Of a stretch of DNA of 64,000 nt, positions 26,815 through 36,598 are shown in pieces (positions within the stretch are counted from its first letter, which is position 1; the number at the start of each line of letters is the position of its first letter). This stretch comes from CAZSDP01 sp964605665 (GTDB taxonomy: Bacteria; Planctomycetota; UBA8108; UBA1146): the NCBI GenBank assembly GCA_964605665.1, contig CAZSDP010000024.1, forward strand, positions 4,519 through 68,518, given 5' to 3'. The notes under the pieces were generated by a model, which was not told where the DNA came from, made no database searches, and saw nothing but the letters and a program-made list of their open reading frames with translations. The position numbers and the translations under genes were made by a program.

Positions 26815-28155
26815 TTAGAGGATGAAGGAACGCTCATCGTGGCTCTCGAGAAGCTCTGCCAATGACTGATCCACGGTCTCTCGGTCGATCTTGACCTTTT
26901 TCCCGATGGTCCCCAGGTCGTCGGGAGCATGGTAGAGGGGGTCCTCGAGGAGCCGCTCAAAGATCGTGTAGAGTCTTCGGGCGCCGATATTCTCCCGATT
27001 CTGATTGAGTTCGAACGCGAGGTCGGCAATTCGCTCCAGCCCGCAGCTGGTGAACTCGACCGCCACCCCGTCTGTCCCGAGAAGGGAGGCATACTGTCGG
27101 GGGAGCGCATTTTCCGGTTCGCGGAGGATCCGGAGGAAGTCGGCCCGCTCCAAGGAGCTCAGTTCGACCCGAATCGGAAATCGTCCCTGCAGTTCGGGGA
27201 TCAAATCACTCGGCTGGGTGCCCTGGAACGCTCCGGCAGCGATGAACAGGACGTGGTCCGTTCTGACGACGCCATAACGGGTCGGGACGGTGGAACCCTC
27301 GACCACGGGGAGGAGATCTCTCTGCACCCCTTCGCGGCTCACTCCAGCTTCTCGTCCCCCGCTGGCACTCGAGATCACTTTGTCGATTTCGTCGATGAAG
27401 ATGATTCCATTCTCTTCGGCGACTCGAATCGCTTCTTGATTGACCTTGTCTTCGTCGAGGAGCTTCTCCGCTTCCTCTCCCTGGAGGACTTTGAATGCCT
27501 CGGGGACCGTCATCCTTCGCGGTTTTGAAGTGTCTCTCCCCAGCTTCTTGAACATCCCCGGGAGGTCGAAGTTGAAGTGTTCGATACCGCTCGGAGAGAA
27601 GAGATCGATTCCCGGCATCGACCGATCTGCGACGTGGAGCTCGACGGTCCGTTCGTCGAGTTCTCCGCTGCGGAACTTGTGTCGAAACGCTTCACGGGTT
27701 CGTTCTCTGCGGTCGATGTCTTCCTGTTCGACCGAGTCGGATGGAGGAACGAGCTGATCGAGGATCCGTTCCTCGGCGGCTTCTCGAGCCTTTTCTGAAA
27801 CTTGTTCTAGTTCTCGCGCCCGTACGAGGTTCACGGAGACTTCGACGAGGTCTCGCACCATCGATTCGACATCACGTCCGTGGTAACCGACCTCGGTATA
27901 CTTGCTCGCTTCCACCTTTACGAACGGCGCTTGAATCAGCTGAGCGACCCGACGCGCGATTTCGGTCTTTCCGACTCCCGTGGTGCCGATGAGGATAATG
28001 TTCTTCGGCATCACCTCATTTCGGATCGTGTCGGGGAGTTGCTGCCGTCGCCAGCGATTGCGGATGGCGACCGCGACTGCGCGCTTGGCCTGTTGCTGTC
28101 CGACGATGTGGCGATCGAGCGATTTGGCGATTTGGATCGGTGTCAGTTGCTTCAT
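26815..28155 (-). CDS. hslU: ATP-dependent protease ATPase subunit HslU (ClpY)
   Basis: AAA+ unfoldase that feeds substrates to the HslV peptidase. The 446 residues start at ATG 28155 with the conserved LTPIQIAKSLDRHIVGQ and RNRWRRQQL. Walker A GTTGVGKT is near 57-64, Walker B GIIFIDEIDK is intact, and the I-domain between them is of normal size. The C-terminus ends DERSFIL, matching the tail that docks into HslV. The ATG overlaps the hslV stop by 4 bp. The frame remains open far upstream through hslV, which I reject as an artefact. Confidence 0.96.
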   Translation of the reverse strand: MKQLTPIQIAKSLDRHIVGQQQAKRAVAVAIRNRWRRQQLPDTIRNEVMPKNIILIGTTGVGKTEIARRVAQLIQAPFVKVEASKYTEVGYHGRDVESMVRDLVEVSVNLVRARELEQVSEKAREAAEERILDQLVPPSDSVEQEDIDRRERTREAFRHKFRSGELDERTVELHVADRSMPGIDLFSPSGIEHFNFDLPGMFKKLGRDTSKPRRMTVPEAFKVLQGEEAEKLLDEDKVNQEAIRVAEENGIIFIDEIDKVISSASGGREAGVSREGVQRDLLPVVEGSTVPTRYGVVRTDHVLFIAAGAFQGTQPSDLIPELQGRFPIRVELSSLERADFLRILREPENALPRQYASLLGTDGVAVEFTSCGLERIADLAFELNQNRENIGARRLYTIFERLLEDPLYHAPDDLGTIGKKVKIDRETVDQSLAELLESHDERSFIL

Positions 28156-28754
28156 CCGAGGACCTCGATGTGTAGTTTCTGGTTGGTGTAGACGCAGATG
28201 TCCGCCGCGATGCCCAAAGCGTTGCGCACGACCTCTTCCGCCGACATCTCCGTGCCAGCGAGAAAAGCCAATGCCGCGGCTCGGGCGTAATTTCCTCCCG
28301 AGCCGATCGCGATGACTCCATCGGTGGGCTGAATCACTTCTCCTCCTCCCGAGAGCAAGAGGGAGTGATCGGCATCGATCGCGACGAGCATCGATTCGAG
28401 TCGGCGCAAGACGCGGTCCGTTCGCCAGTCTCTGGAGAGTTCTCCCGCGGCTCTGACGAGATTTCCGCCGTGCGCTCCCAACTTTTCTTCGAATCTCTCG
28501 AGGAGAGCGAGGGAGTCTCCGACCGCTCCGGCAAATCCCGCGAGGACCTTGCCGTTGCCGATCCGCCGGATTTTGCTGGCGTCTTGTTTCACCACGCAGT
28601 CTCCGAGCGAGACTTGTCCATCGCCTCCGATCGCAACCTCGCCACCCCGACGAACGGAGAGGATGGTTGTTCCGTGTAGAGGACCATATCCAGCGTTCCC
28701 GGACCCCTCTCCCGGAATACCGAATGGGCGACCATGTCCTGCGAAACTGAACAT
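28152..28754 (-). CDS. hslV: ATP-dependent protease peptidase subunit HslV with propeptide
   Basis: Threonine peptidase of the HslUV proteasome-like complex. The core TTILSVRR, GDGQVSLGD, KVLAGFAG, ELSRDWRTDR and AIGSGGNYA matches HslV closely. The catalytic Thr lies about 28 residues after the start in LHGTTIL, so the protein is made with a Gly/Pro-rich propeptide and must be processed, unlike E. coli HslV where only Met is removed. ATG 28754 is favoured over the adjacent GTG because AAGGAGA is at better spacing. It is the first gene of hslVU. Confidence 0.95.
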   Translation of the reverse strand: MFSFAGHGRPFGIPGEGSGNAGYGPLHGTTILSVRRGGEVAIGGDGQVSLGDCVVKQDASKIRRIGNGKVLAGFAGAVGDSLALLERFEEKLGAHGGNLVRAAGELSRDWRTDRVLRRLESMLVAIDADHSLLLSGGGEVIQPTDGVIAIGSGGNYARAAALAFLAGTEMSAEEVVRNALGIAADICVYTNQKLHIEVLG

Positions 28755-28917
28755 CACTCTCCTTCCACGGGAAAATCTTCTCTCTCAGACGGAGAGCCCA
28801 ATTCGAAGTTCCCGAGGTGCATATGGAGTCTAGAATGAAGCTCGATGCTGACGCTGCGGCTCGATGGGGGGGTGATCGTACCCTCAGCGGAAGTCGGCCG
28901 GAACCAATCTCCTGGCT

Positions 28918-28946
28918 TTGACTCTCATTCGGCACCACTTTAGACT
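28918..28946 (+). promoter_or_regulatory. sigma70-type promoter for lysS
   Basis: TTGACT (28918-28923) and TAGACT (28941-28946) with a 17-bp spacer, about 108 bases upstream of the lysS start, inside the divergent hslV/lysS intergenic region (28755-29053). Matches are five and four of six. Confidence 0.5.
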
Positions 28947-29053
28947 TCCCGGTTCTTCCAGTGAGTTTCCCCAAAAATCGTCTCTAGCGGCTCGAGGCCG
29001 AGAGAGAAGTCCGGGGCGGCAAACCGATGCCCCGATGGTGAGGAGCGATCTCC

Positions 29054-30562
29054 GTGACTGAAGAGCGCATCCGCTCAGTAAAAATTGAGAAAATCGATCG
29101 TCTTCGCGAAGCCGGTGTCGCTCCCTATCCGGAGCGTTTCGAGCGCACCCATAAACTCTCGGAGTTGGAGCGAGCTGATAAGGAAGAAGTTCCTGAGCTG
29201 AGCGAAGGAACCGCGGTCAAGGTTTGTGGGCGAGTGGTGAGCCGCCGAGAGTTCGGGAAGTTGACATTCTTTGATCTGCAGGATTTGGACGGCCGGTTCC
29301 AGTGCGCACTGCAACATGACGTGATCGGCAAAGAGTCCTTCAAGCAATTTCTCAAGCTGGTCGATGTCGGTGACTTCGTCGGAGTTGCGGGAGAGCTCTT
29401 TCGTACCCAAAAGGGTCAGCTGTCGGTTCAGGGGAGTGAGTGGACCTTCCTCGGAAAGGGGCTGCGACCCCTACCGGAGAAGTATCACGCGATCTCCGAT
29501 CAGGAGACGAAGTACCGCAAGAGGTATCTCGACCTGATCATGGACCCGGAGTCTCGTCGTCGATTCCACCTGAGAAGCCGATTGATTCGTCGCCTTCGTG
29601 ATCGTCTCGATGCGGAGGGATTTGATGAGGTGGAGACACCGGTCTTGATCACCAAGGCTTCGGGAGCGATGGCGACCCCATTCAGCACGCATCACAACGC
29701 ACTCGACATTCCGATGTACTTGCGGATCGCTCCTGAAACCTATTTGAAGCGCTGCATCGTCGCTGGCTATGACAAGGTCTACGAGTTCGCCCGCGTGTTT
29801 CGGAATGAAGGGATCGATCCCTCCCATCTTCAAGACTTCACGATGTTGGAGTTCTACGCGGCATACTGGAACTTCGTCGACAACATGGATTTCACCGAGA
29901 GGTTGATCCGTGGAGCTCTGGAGGATTGTCTCGGAACGCTCCAAATCGAATTTGGAGATGAGACGATCGACTTTGGAGCCGATTGGCCACGGCGCAGCTT
30001 TGCCGAATTGATCGACGAATACGCCGGCATCGACCTCGATGCTCATCCGGATGCGGGATCACTTTATGAAGCGATCTCCGCCAAAGGACTGGCTCTCGAT
30101 GGTTTCGAGAAGTTGGGACGTGGAAACCTGATCGATCAGCTCTACAAGAAGGTTTGCCGACCGAAACTTCGACAGCCGATCTTTATCACCTCGCACCCCG
30201 TCGACCTCTCTCCGTTGGCGCGCCGAAATGACGGAGACGAATCGGTTGCGGATCGCTTCCAGCTGGTGGTCCGCGGTTGGGAGATCATCAATGCATACTC
30301 TGAGCTGGTCGATCCCCTCGATCAGCGAGCGCGCCTCGAAGAGCAAGCTCGATTGCGCTCGGAGGGAGACGAGGAAGCCCATCCGATGGATGAGGACTAT
30401 CTGCTCTGTATGGAGTATGGGATGCCGCCGATTTCTGGCTGGGGAATGGGGATCGATCGATTCGTCGCCTTGGCCGGTGGAGTGGAGAATCTCCGCGACG
30501 TGGTGCTCTTCCCGTTGATGAAGCCAGAAGAGGGTCAGGGAGACGAAGACGGGGAAATCTAG
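29054..30562 (+). CDS. lysS: lysyl-tRNA synthetase, class II
   Basis: Charges tRNA(Lys) with lysine. Of 502 residues, the first ~140 form the OB-fold anticodon-binding domain (KVCGRVVSRREFGKLTFFDL). Class II motif 1 lies near RYLDLI, motif 2 includes RVFRNEGIDPSHLQDFTMLE, and motif 3 is GWGMGIDRFVAL. The start GTG 29054 has GAGGAG ten bases upstream and a good promoter further up. It is a single transcription unit, convergent with thiL. Confidence 0.96.
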   Translation: MTEERIRSVKIEKIDRLREAGVAPYPERFERTHKLSELERADKEEVPELSEGTAVKVCGRVVSRREFGKLTFFDLQDLDGRFQCALQHDVIGKESFKQFLKLVDVGDFVGVAGELFRTQKGQLSVQGSEWTFLGKGLRPLPEKYHAISDQETKYRKRYLDLIMDPESRRRFHLRSRLIRRLRDRLDAEGFDEVETPVLITKASGAMATPFSTHHNALDIPMYLRIAPETYLKRCIVAGYDKVYEFARVFRNEGIDPSHLQDFTMLEFYAAYWNFVDNMDFTERLIRGALEDCLGTLQIEFGDETIDFGADWPRRSFAELIDEYAGIDLDAHPDAGSLYEAISAKGLALDGFEKLGRGNLIDQLYKKVCRPKLRQPIFITSHPVDLSPLARRNDGDESVADRFQLVVRGWEIINAYSELVDPLDQRARLEEQARLRSEGDEEAHPMDEDYLLCMEYGMPPISGWGMGIDRFVALAGGVENLRDVVLFPLMKPEEGQGDEDGEI

Positions 30563-30666
30563 TCAACGGGATTGCTTGGAGTCGGTTGGGGACTGTCCTC
30601 GTGCCCCGGTTTCTCCAGCGATTTGCCAGCTGGCACTCTCAAGGTTCAACTGGAGATGGTTGAAGT

Positions 30667-31620
30667 CTAGGGGGACTCCGAGAACGGGTCCCACCCCGGG
30701 GCGTTCGGCTCGATCTCGCCTCCATCGAGCATGATCTCGACCGTTGTCTCGCGGTGAATCGTGCCGATCGAGAGCGGTGGGGGAAGCCCGACTGTTGCGA
30801 AGGCGCGAGCGATCGCGCCTTCCTCTCCCGCGATGCAGAGTTCGTAGTCTTCACCTCCGCCGAGCGCGGTGTTGAGAGAGAACCCTGAGCTCTCCGTCGC
30901 GTGCGCCAGAGGAGCGAGTTCAAGTTTCGCTCCAACCTCACTCGCTTCGAGCATCTGCTTCAGATCGCAGAGGAGCCCGTCGGAGATATCGATCGCTGCT
31001 CTCACACCCTGCTCGACCAAGGCTCTTGCGAGGAGATTCCGGTCGGGTGGGCATACCCACGGTGATCTTTCTGCGTTGGAGAGTCGATCTCCCCGCGCGA
31101 TCTTCTCTCTCACAGCGGCGGCATGTCCCGGGAGCCCTGAGACGGCGATCGTGTCTCCCACCTGGGCTTGGCTTCTTCGGAGCGCCTTTTCGGGATCAAC
31201 TGAGCCGAGCGCCGTCGCCGTGAGGGAGAGGGGACCTGAGGTTGAAACCACATTTCCCCCGAGAAGCGCTCCGCATCGGGAGAGGCCGCGATCGATGCCT
31301 TGGAAAAAAAGGCTGCCCAAAGAGCCGGGGAGCCGGGGGGTCTCGAAAGAGAGGAGGATTCCGAGCGGGGTTGCACCCATCGCAGACAAATCACTGACGG
31401 TGACCGCGATCAGCCGTTCCGCCAACTCGTCCTCGCTCAGCCAGCCCGTTCGCCAATGACGTCCTTCGACGAGACCATCGACGGTGAGCACGCTGACTTC
31501 ACCGGCGGGAATTGGGCAGAGGGCGGCGTCATCCCCCGGTCCTAAGAGGCCTCTCTCATTCGCCGCGGAGATCGGGACTCGGGGAAGGATGAATTCGCGG
31601 ATCCACTCGCGCTCACCCAT
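30667..31620 (-). CDS. thiL: thiamine-monophosphate kinase
   Basis: ThiL phosphorylates thiamine monophosphate to the active diphosphate. The 317 residues carry GPGDDAAL near residue 28, the metal-binding VTVDGLVEGRHW region, VSDLSAMGATP, AIDISDGL and GGGEDYEL, all characteristic. ATG 31620 overlaps the antiporter stop by 8 bp; an upstream in-frame start inside that gene was discarded. Co-transcription with the antiporter is likely, though no functional link is known. Confidence 0.94.
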   Translation of the reverse strand: MGEREWIREFILPRVPISAANERGLLGPGDDAALCPIPAGEVSVLTVDGLVEGRHWRTGWLSEDELAERLIAVTVSDLSAMGATPLGILLSFETPRLPGSLGSLFFQGIDRGLSRCGALLGGNVVSTSGPLSLTATALGSVDPEKALRRSQAQVGDTIAVSGLPGHAAAVREKIARGDRLSNAERSPWVCPPDRNLLARALVEQGVRAAIDISDGLLCDLKQMLEASEVGAKLELAPLAHATESSGFSLNTALGGGEDYELCIAGEEGAIARAFATVGLPPPLSIGTIHRETTVEIMLDGGEIEPNAPGWDPFSESP

Positions 31621-33259
31621 GGCGCTCCTTCGAATCAAAGGGGAGCGGTTGAGGAGCATTTTCCGCGAGCAAAGCGTCGATTGCCGCACGCGATTCGATC
31701 AAGACCTCTTCTCCGAGGAGTCCACGGCGGTGGGCTTTCTCGAGGGCGCCGCGCTGTCGAACGAGCAGCTGTCGATAGACTTCACGGTCACGTTCTTCGG
31801 AGAGCTCAGGGTGTTCCTTCAGGATCTCACTCAGCGAACGATCGGCAGCCGCGGCGGCGTGTTCCAATTCAGTTCGGAGTTTTTCGCAGCGCTCTTGGGG
31901 CCAGCTTCTCTTCTCTTCGATTTCGGACAACTCGGAGAGCGCGGCCTCGATGGAGAGGATTCTCGCTTGGCAAGTCTCCACTCTTGGCCACGCTCCGCTG
32001 CCACTGTTGAGTCCGAGTCGCTGCAGAAGCGGTTTGATGGTGAGGCCCTGGAATAAGAGTGAGAGGAGAACGACTCCGAAGGTCAGTGTCTGGATCGGGG
32101 TCACGACCTCCACGAGACTCGGGACGGAGCTGAGACCGAGGGCGAGCGCGACCGGAATCGTCCCTTTCAGGCCGCCCCAGTTGATGACATGGAGCCACTT
32201 TGCGGGATAGGGGCGTCTCAACCGATGGTCGAGGCCCGCGAGTCCGTAGGTCAACAGCGATCGAGAACCGAGCATCGCGAAGAAGAGGAGGAGGATCGTG
32301 GTCGCATTTTCGAAGAGCTGGTCCAACTCGACGACAAAGCCCATCGCGAGGAAGACGAGTGAATTGGCCAGAAAGGCGAAGATCTCCCAGCTCGTGTTCA
32401 CAGTCATCAATGTCGTCGGGGACATCGCGGTGGCTCGTCCGACATTGCCGAAGAGGAGCCCGGCGAAGACCACAGCGATCACCCCTGAACAGTGGAGCCG
32501 TTCTGCCAGCAGATAGCTGCCATAGGCGAGAACGATCGAGACGAGGACTTCGATCAGATGATCTTCGATCCGCTCCAAGATGCGATTTCCCGCCACTCCG
32601 AGGATCGAGCCGACCAGAGCTCCCCCCAAGACCATCTGCCCGATGGTGAGAAGGACTGCTCCCGGTTCGATCATCTCCCAACCGAGAGAGATCCCGCTGA
32701 GAAGGACGAGATAGAGGACGACGCTGAGTCCGTCGTTGAAGAGCGATTCCCCCTCGACGAGGACTGCGAGTCCTTTGGTGACCCCTTGTTCTCTGAAGAT
32801 CGCGAGAACACTGACCGGATCTGTCGGGCTGATCACCACTCCGAAGAGGAGGGCAATCTGCCAATCCCAGCCGATCACCAATCTCGAGGCGGCGGCGATC
32901 AACAAAATAGAGCCCGCGGTTCCGACGAATGCCAACAGCAGGATGACGAAGCGGTGGGTCCACAGTTTTCGCCAGTCGAGATTCATCGCCCCTTCGAAAA
33001 GCAGAGGGGGAAGAAAGACGAGGAGAATCACCTCATCGGTCAGTTCGAAGTGGCCTTCTCCTTGGAAGAGGCCCCCATGCTGACGAATGAAGCCGACGAT
33101 CAACCCCATCACCACGAGACCGACGGTGTAGGGGAATTTGAATCGTTTCCCCAGAAGAGAGACGATCACGGCGCAGAGCAGAAAGAATACGGTCTCTTCG
33201 AGAACCGGGAGGCTCGCGAAGGCGAGAGGGTGGGGTAATTGAGTGAGGATCGGGTGCAT
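31613..33259 (-). CDS. CPA1-family Na+/H+ antiporter
   Basis: Cation/proton antiporter of 548 residues with about 12 membrane helices. Signature segments are LLVFLPPLLFEGAMNLDW, SPTDPVSVLAIF (the Asp/Asp pair used for ion binding in CPA1 proteins) and EGESLFNDGLSVVLYLVL. The last ~140 residues form a soluble, charged helical tail with no TrkA-type nucleotide fold visible. ATG 33259 is used because GGAGGG lies eight bases upstream. It is the upstream partner of thiL. Confidence 0.9.
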   Translation of the reverse strand: MHPILTQLPHPLAFASLPVLEETVFFLLCAVIVSLLGKRFKFPYTVGLVVMGLIVGFIRQHGGLFQGEGHFELTDEVILLVFLPPLLFEGAMNLDWRKLWTHRFVILLLAFVGTAGSILLIAAASRLVIGWDWQIALLFGVVISPTDPVSVLAIFREQGVTKGLAVLVEGESLFNDGLSVVLYLVLLSGISLGWEMIEPGAVLLTIGQMVLGGALVGSILGVAGNRILERIEDHLIEVLVSIVLAYGSYLLAERLHCSGVIAVVFAGLLFGNVGRATAMSPTTLMTVNTSWEIFAFLANSLVFLAMGFVVELDQLFENATTILLLFFAMLGSRSLLTYGLAGLDHRLRRPYPAKWLHVINWGGLKGTIPVALALGLSSVPSLVEVVTPIQTLTFGVVLLSLLFQGLTIKPLLQRLGLNSGSGAWPRVETCQARILSIEAALSELSEIEEKRSWPQERCEKLRTELEHAAAAADRSLSEILKEHPELSEERDREVYRQLLVRQRGALEKAHRRGLLGEEVLIESRAAIDALLAENAPQPLPFDSKERHG

Positions 33260-33370
33260 CGACTTCCCTCCGGTGACAAGCTGTCGCAACGACAGTAACC
33301 AGCGCCGATTCTGCTCACAAGGCGTGCTGGAGTCTCATTCGATGTATTCTGGGAGGGGAAAGGGGGCGAT

Positions 33371-34555
33371 TTGACGCGAACGTGGATGGCGATCGGCGCT
33401 GCCTTGAGTCTCACGGTGGTGTTCTTGGGATGGTCTGCAGGTTGGTTTCGGCCGGATGCACCATCGCGCCCCATCTCCGCTCGGAGTGCGGAAGAGACGG
33501 TTCGCGAACGCCTTCTCTCTGTCGTGGGAACCGGGGAGGGAGAGCGGGCCGATCCTTGGCTGCTCGCCCATGCCCTACTCGCCCTCGACCGTGACGATCA
33601 GAGTGGTCGCCAGCAATTGATCGAACAGCTGCAATCTTGGCGAGTGGAGGTTCCGGGTGGAGGAATCGAGATCGCACTCCATCGTCCAGAGGGTCGAGGG
33701 GAGCAGCACCCCGATCTCGTGCTGAAGGTCCTGGCGGAAGTTGCCGCGGAAACAGGGGATCGCGCCGCCGGTGCTTTCGCCGATGAGTTGGTTCCCGCTT
33801 CCGTGAAGCGTTTCACCCCCCCTCGCGATTTTCGGAGTTGGAACGATCGGGCCTGGTTTCTCCAGGGGGTGGCGATGCGCAGCCTCGTGCACTCGAAATG
33901 GGGAAAAGAGACGCGGCTGGGAGAGAGTGACTGGACCTTCGGTCGTCTCGCCGAAGGGATGCTGACTCAGATCGAACGGGGAGATCGAGTCGTCGAGGAA
34001 GCGCTCGGGGTCGCCGGTGAATTTGTGCGTCCCGATGGGATGGGCACAGATGAAGAATCGGGGATCTATGCCTACACCTGCGGAGGCCAGCACCTTCTTC
34101 AAGCGGTGATCTACGCCTCGATCGCAGGCTGGCTTCCCGAGTCGGAAAAAGCGCGGCTCGACGCGCGGCTGGATCTGTTTTCTCTTCGACTCGCGGCGGA
34201 AGAGGAGTTTCGTCTCGCCGAATCGGAGAGGGCACTGGCCGCTGGTGTTTCGGAACTCCGAGTGCTCCGCAGGAGGATCGAGGCGACTCTGAAACTCCAA
34301 GGTCATGCTCTGGAGACACTCTCCGCTGCCCATCAGGCCTTTCCCTCACAGAGGCCGACGATCGACACAGAATTGCAGATCCTCCGTGAGAAGGTGGTGC
34401 GACTCCTCGAGATTCGGGTCGAGCGCTTGGACCCGAAGGGGGAGATTGCAGCACGACTTCGGGCTGGGGACCCCCGCGCCTGGGAGCTTTGGTTTGGCGA
34501 TGGTGCTCACGCTCTCCACGGTCTTCTTCTCGCTGGTTCGATTCTCGGGAAGTGA
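33371..34555 (+). CDS. membrane-anchored protein of unknown function
   Basis: A 394-residue protein with an N-terminal signal anchor (AIGAALSLTVVFLGWSAGWF) and an external alpha-helical domain. Segments such as DPWLLAHALLAL and YAYTCGGQHLLQAVIYASIAG suggest an (alpha/alpha) helical repeat fold, but no active-site motif is visible. TTG at 33371 follows a G-rich Shine-Dalgarno. It stands alone between the divergent antiporter operon and the aminotransferase gene (161-bp gap). Family not recognised. Confidence 0.6.
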   Translation: MTRTWMAIGAALSLTVVFLGWSAGWFRPDAPSRPISARSAEETVRERLLSVVGTGEGERADPWLLAHALLALDRDDQSGRQQLIEQLQSWRVEVPGGGIEIALHRPEGRGEQHPDLVLKVLAEVAAETGDRAAGAFADELVPASVKRFTPPRDFRSWNDRAWFLQGVAMRSLVHSKWGKETRLGESDWTFGRLAEGMLTQIERGDRVVEEALGVAGEFVRPDGMGTDEESGIYAYTCGGQHLLQAVIYASIAGWLPESEKARLDARLDLFSLRLAAEEEFRLAESERALAAGVSELRVLRRRIEATLKLQGHALETLSAAHQAFPSQRPTIDTELQILREKVVRLLEIRVERLDPKGEIAARLRAGDPRAWELWFGDGAHALHGLLLAGSILGK

Positions 34556-34716
34556 CACCGCTGAGATTTCCTTCGGGGAGATCGTCGACTTCCCTTGCTC
34601 TCGGAGGGAGCAGTTCGGAGACTGAGCGTGGTCCCGAAGGAGCGTGGGTTCTTTTCTCCATCTGAAAACTACCGCTCGCAAGAACTCCCATCCCCGATTC
34701 TGAGGAGAGGCTTCCG

Positions 34717-35895
34717 ATGTCGTTTGGTTCCGATCGACTCAACCGACTTTCTGCTTATGCATTTGCGGCGATTCAAGAACGGGTTGCCGATTTAACCGCT
34801 CGAGGGCTGGCTCCCGTCGACTTCGGAGTCGGAGATCCCACTCTCCCCACTCCAGATCTGATTCGACGCGCGTGCGTGGCGGGGATCGAAGAGCATCGCG
34901 GGGCGGGATATCCGCCCTATCGTGGTACCGCCGGTTTCCGTAGAGCGGTGGCGGAGTGGACTGAGCGGCGATTTGGAATCACTCTCGATCCGGAAATGGA
35001 GGTGTGCTCTTCGATCGGCTCGAAAGAGGCGATCTTCAATTTCCCGGAAGCGATCCTCAATCCCGGTGACATCGCTCTCGTCCCAGATCCAGGGTATCCC
35101 CCCTATGCCAGAGGGACTCTCTTCGCAGAGGGGGTCGTGCATCCGTTGCCGATCTTGGGGGCGAACGACTTTTTACCCGACCTCGAAGCGATCCCCGACG
35201 ACGTCGCCGCGCGGGCCAAGATCTTTTGGCTGACCCACCCCAACAGCCCGAGTGGAAAGGTCGCTCCCCCGGAGTTCCTGAAGCGGTGGATTGAATGGTG
35301 TCGGGAGCGCAACATCATCGCCGCCAGCGACGAGGCCTACTCCGAAATCTACTTCGGGGATCCTCCCCACACGGCGCTCGAGTACGGACGTGAAGGGGTG
35401 GTGGTCTTTCAATCACTTTCGAAGCGATCAGCGATGACCGGTTATCGGATCGGTTGGGTGGCAGGAGACCCCGCCATCGTCAAAGCGTTCGAGAAGGTGA
35501 AGACCAATGTCGACTCTGGAACCCCCTTCTTCATTCAAGAGGCGGGGATTGCGGCCCTCTCCGACGAAAGTCACGTCGAGGGTTTTCGAGCGCACTATCG
35601 AAAGTTACGCGATCGTTTGGTCGATGCGTTCGAGCGAGCGGGTTGTCCTCGCTGCGAACCGGAGGCAACTCTGTACATCTGGCAGAAGGCCCCCGAGGGG
35701 ATGACCTCGCTTCAGTTCGCCGAGCGTCTCCTCGATCCGAAGATCTCGGCGGTGACCACCCCCTCATCCTTGCTCCGCTCCGGCGATGCAGAAGAACCGC
35801 TGGAGGAGGCGTATGTTCGGCTCTCTCTCGTGCCTTCAATCGAAGATTGCGAGCGGGTCGCGGCCGCCATCGAATCGGAACTTGTCCTCAGTTGA
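34717..35895 (+). CDS. class I PLP aminotransferase, DapC/DapL-like
   Basis: Fold-type I aminotransferase of 392 residues. It has DFGVGDPTLPTP at the start of the domain, SIGSKEAIFNFP, the PLP-contacting HPNSPSGK and DEAYSEIYF, and the Schiff-base lysine in FQSLSKRSAMTGYRIGW. This set resembles succinyl-DAP aminotransferase (DapC) and LL-diaminopimelate aminotransferase (DapL), both of the lysine and peptidoglycan DAP pathway; sequence alone does not separate them. The neighbours give no pathway clue. Confidence 0.85.
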   Translation: MSFGSDRLNRLSAYAFAAIQERVADLTARGLAPVDFGVGDPTLPTPDLIRRACVAGIEEHRGAGYPPYRGTAGFRRAVAEWTERRFGITLDPEMEVCSSIGSKEAIFNFPEAILNPGDIALVPDPGYPPYARGTLFAEGVVHPLPILGANDFLPDLEAIPDDVAARAKIFWLTHPNSPSGKVAPPEFLKRWIEWCRERNIIAASDEAYSEIYFGDPPHTALEYGREGVVVFQSLSKRSAMTGYRIGWVAGDPAIVKAFEKVKTNVDSGTPFFIQEAGIAALSDESHVEGFRAHYRKLRDRLVDAFERAGCPRCEPEATLYIWQKAPEGMTSLQFAERLLDPKISAVTTPSSLLRSGDAEEPLEEAYVRLSLVPSIEDCERVAAAIESELVLS

Positions 35896-35910
35896 CGAAC
35901 GGATCGATCT

Positions 35911-36504
35911 TCACGCTTCGCGTCGGATGATCTGTCGAGCGAACTCGATCGTCGGACGATCGGCATCCGCTTCGATCAGTTCGAGCCAGCTCTCGAGTTG
36001 TTCCTGACTCCAGCCGGCGCGAAGTGCTCCCCGAAGATGGGAGTGGAGGGGGGTTCTGCGGCGTTGTCCGATCAGGGAGGCGACGGCGAGCCCCTCGACC
36101 AAGGGGAAGGGAAGCTTGCCGCGCTCCATCACGTCCCCGTAGGCGAAGTTGAGAATCCACCGTTCGAGCTGGGGATGGAGGGTCGTGAGAGAGGCGCGGA
36201 CCGCCTCCACCTGGGCGCCGTAGACGGTGCAGAATGAAGTCGGAGGGTCATGGCGATCGGGTTCACGGGGATCAGCGTCATCGGTGGCAGGGGTGCCGGT
36301 CAGTTTTCTCAGAGAACCGAGCGCTTCGACCGCCCCGGGAAATCCCGAATAGGGGATTCCTTGAAGAATCGCTTCTGCGATCAGTTCCACCGTGAGCCCT
36401 TGGGAGAGCGCTTCTTCGATCGCGCGATCGACGTTGGTTTGGTGAGAGTCGGCGATTCTCAGGGCAATCCTCCCGAGGGGGGCCCATTGGTGGGGAACGA
36501 TCAT
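35911..36504 (-). CDS. carboxymuconolactone decarboxylase-fold protein (duplicated)
   Basis: A 197-residue all-alpha protein that appears to hold two CMD-like units: VDRAIEEALSQGLTVELIAEAIL with SGFPGAVEAL, then LVEGLAVASLIGQ with HLRGALRAGWSQEQLES. The CxxC of AhpD peroxidase members is absent, so redox activity is unlikely. GAGAGGA is about nine bases before ATG 36504. It converges with the aminotransferase gene, 15 bp apart. Specific substrate unknown. Confidence 0.7.
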   Translation of the reverse strand: MIVPHQWAPLGRIALRIADSHQTNVDRAIEEALSQGLTVELIAEAILQGIPYSGFPGAVEALGSLRKLTGTPATDDADPREPDRHDPPTSFCTVYGAQVEAVRASLTTLHPQLERWILNFAYGDVMERGKLPFPLVEGLAVASLIGQRRRTPLHSHLRGALRAGWSQEQLESWLELIEADADRPTIEFARQIIRREA

Positions 36505-36551
36505 GTCGGCAGATTCCTCTCGGTGAGCGAGTTCTCGTGACAGCGGTCTTC

Positions 36552-36580
36552 TTGCCGCCTTTACCGCCCCTCCCTACGAT
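36552..36580 (+). promoter_or_regulatory. sigma70-type promoter for parA
   Basis: TTGCCG (36552-36557) and TACGAT (36575-36580) with 17 bp between them. The -10 box matches five of six and the -35 box four of six. The parA ATG is 19 bp downstream, so the leader would be very short. Confidence 0.4.
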
Positions 36581-36598
36581 ACCCTCCTGGAGGAACGT

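Noticed and set aside
28156..28974. Upstream extension of the hslU frame to a 719-aa protein
   Set aside because: The extension runs antiparallel-free through hslV in another frame and has low-quality Arg/Ser-rich sequence; ATG 28155 matches the conserved HslU start.
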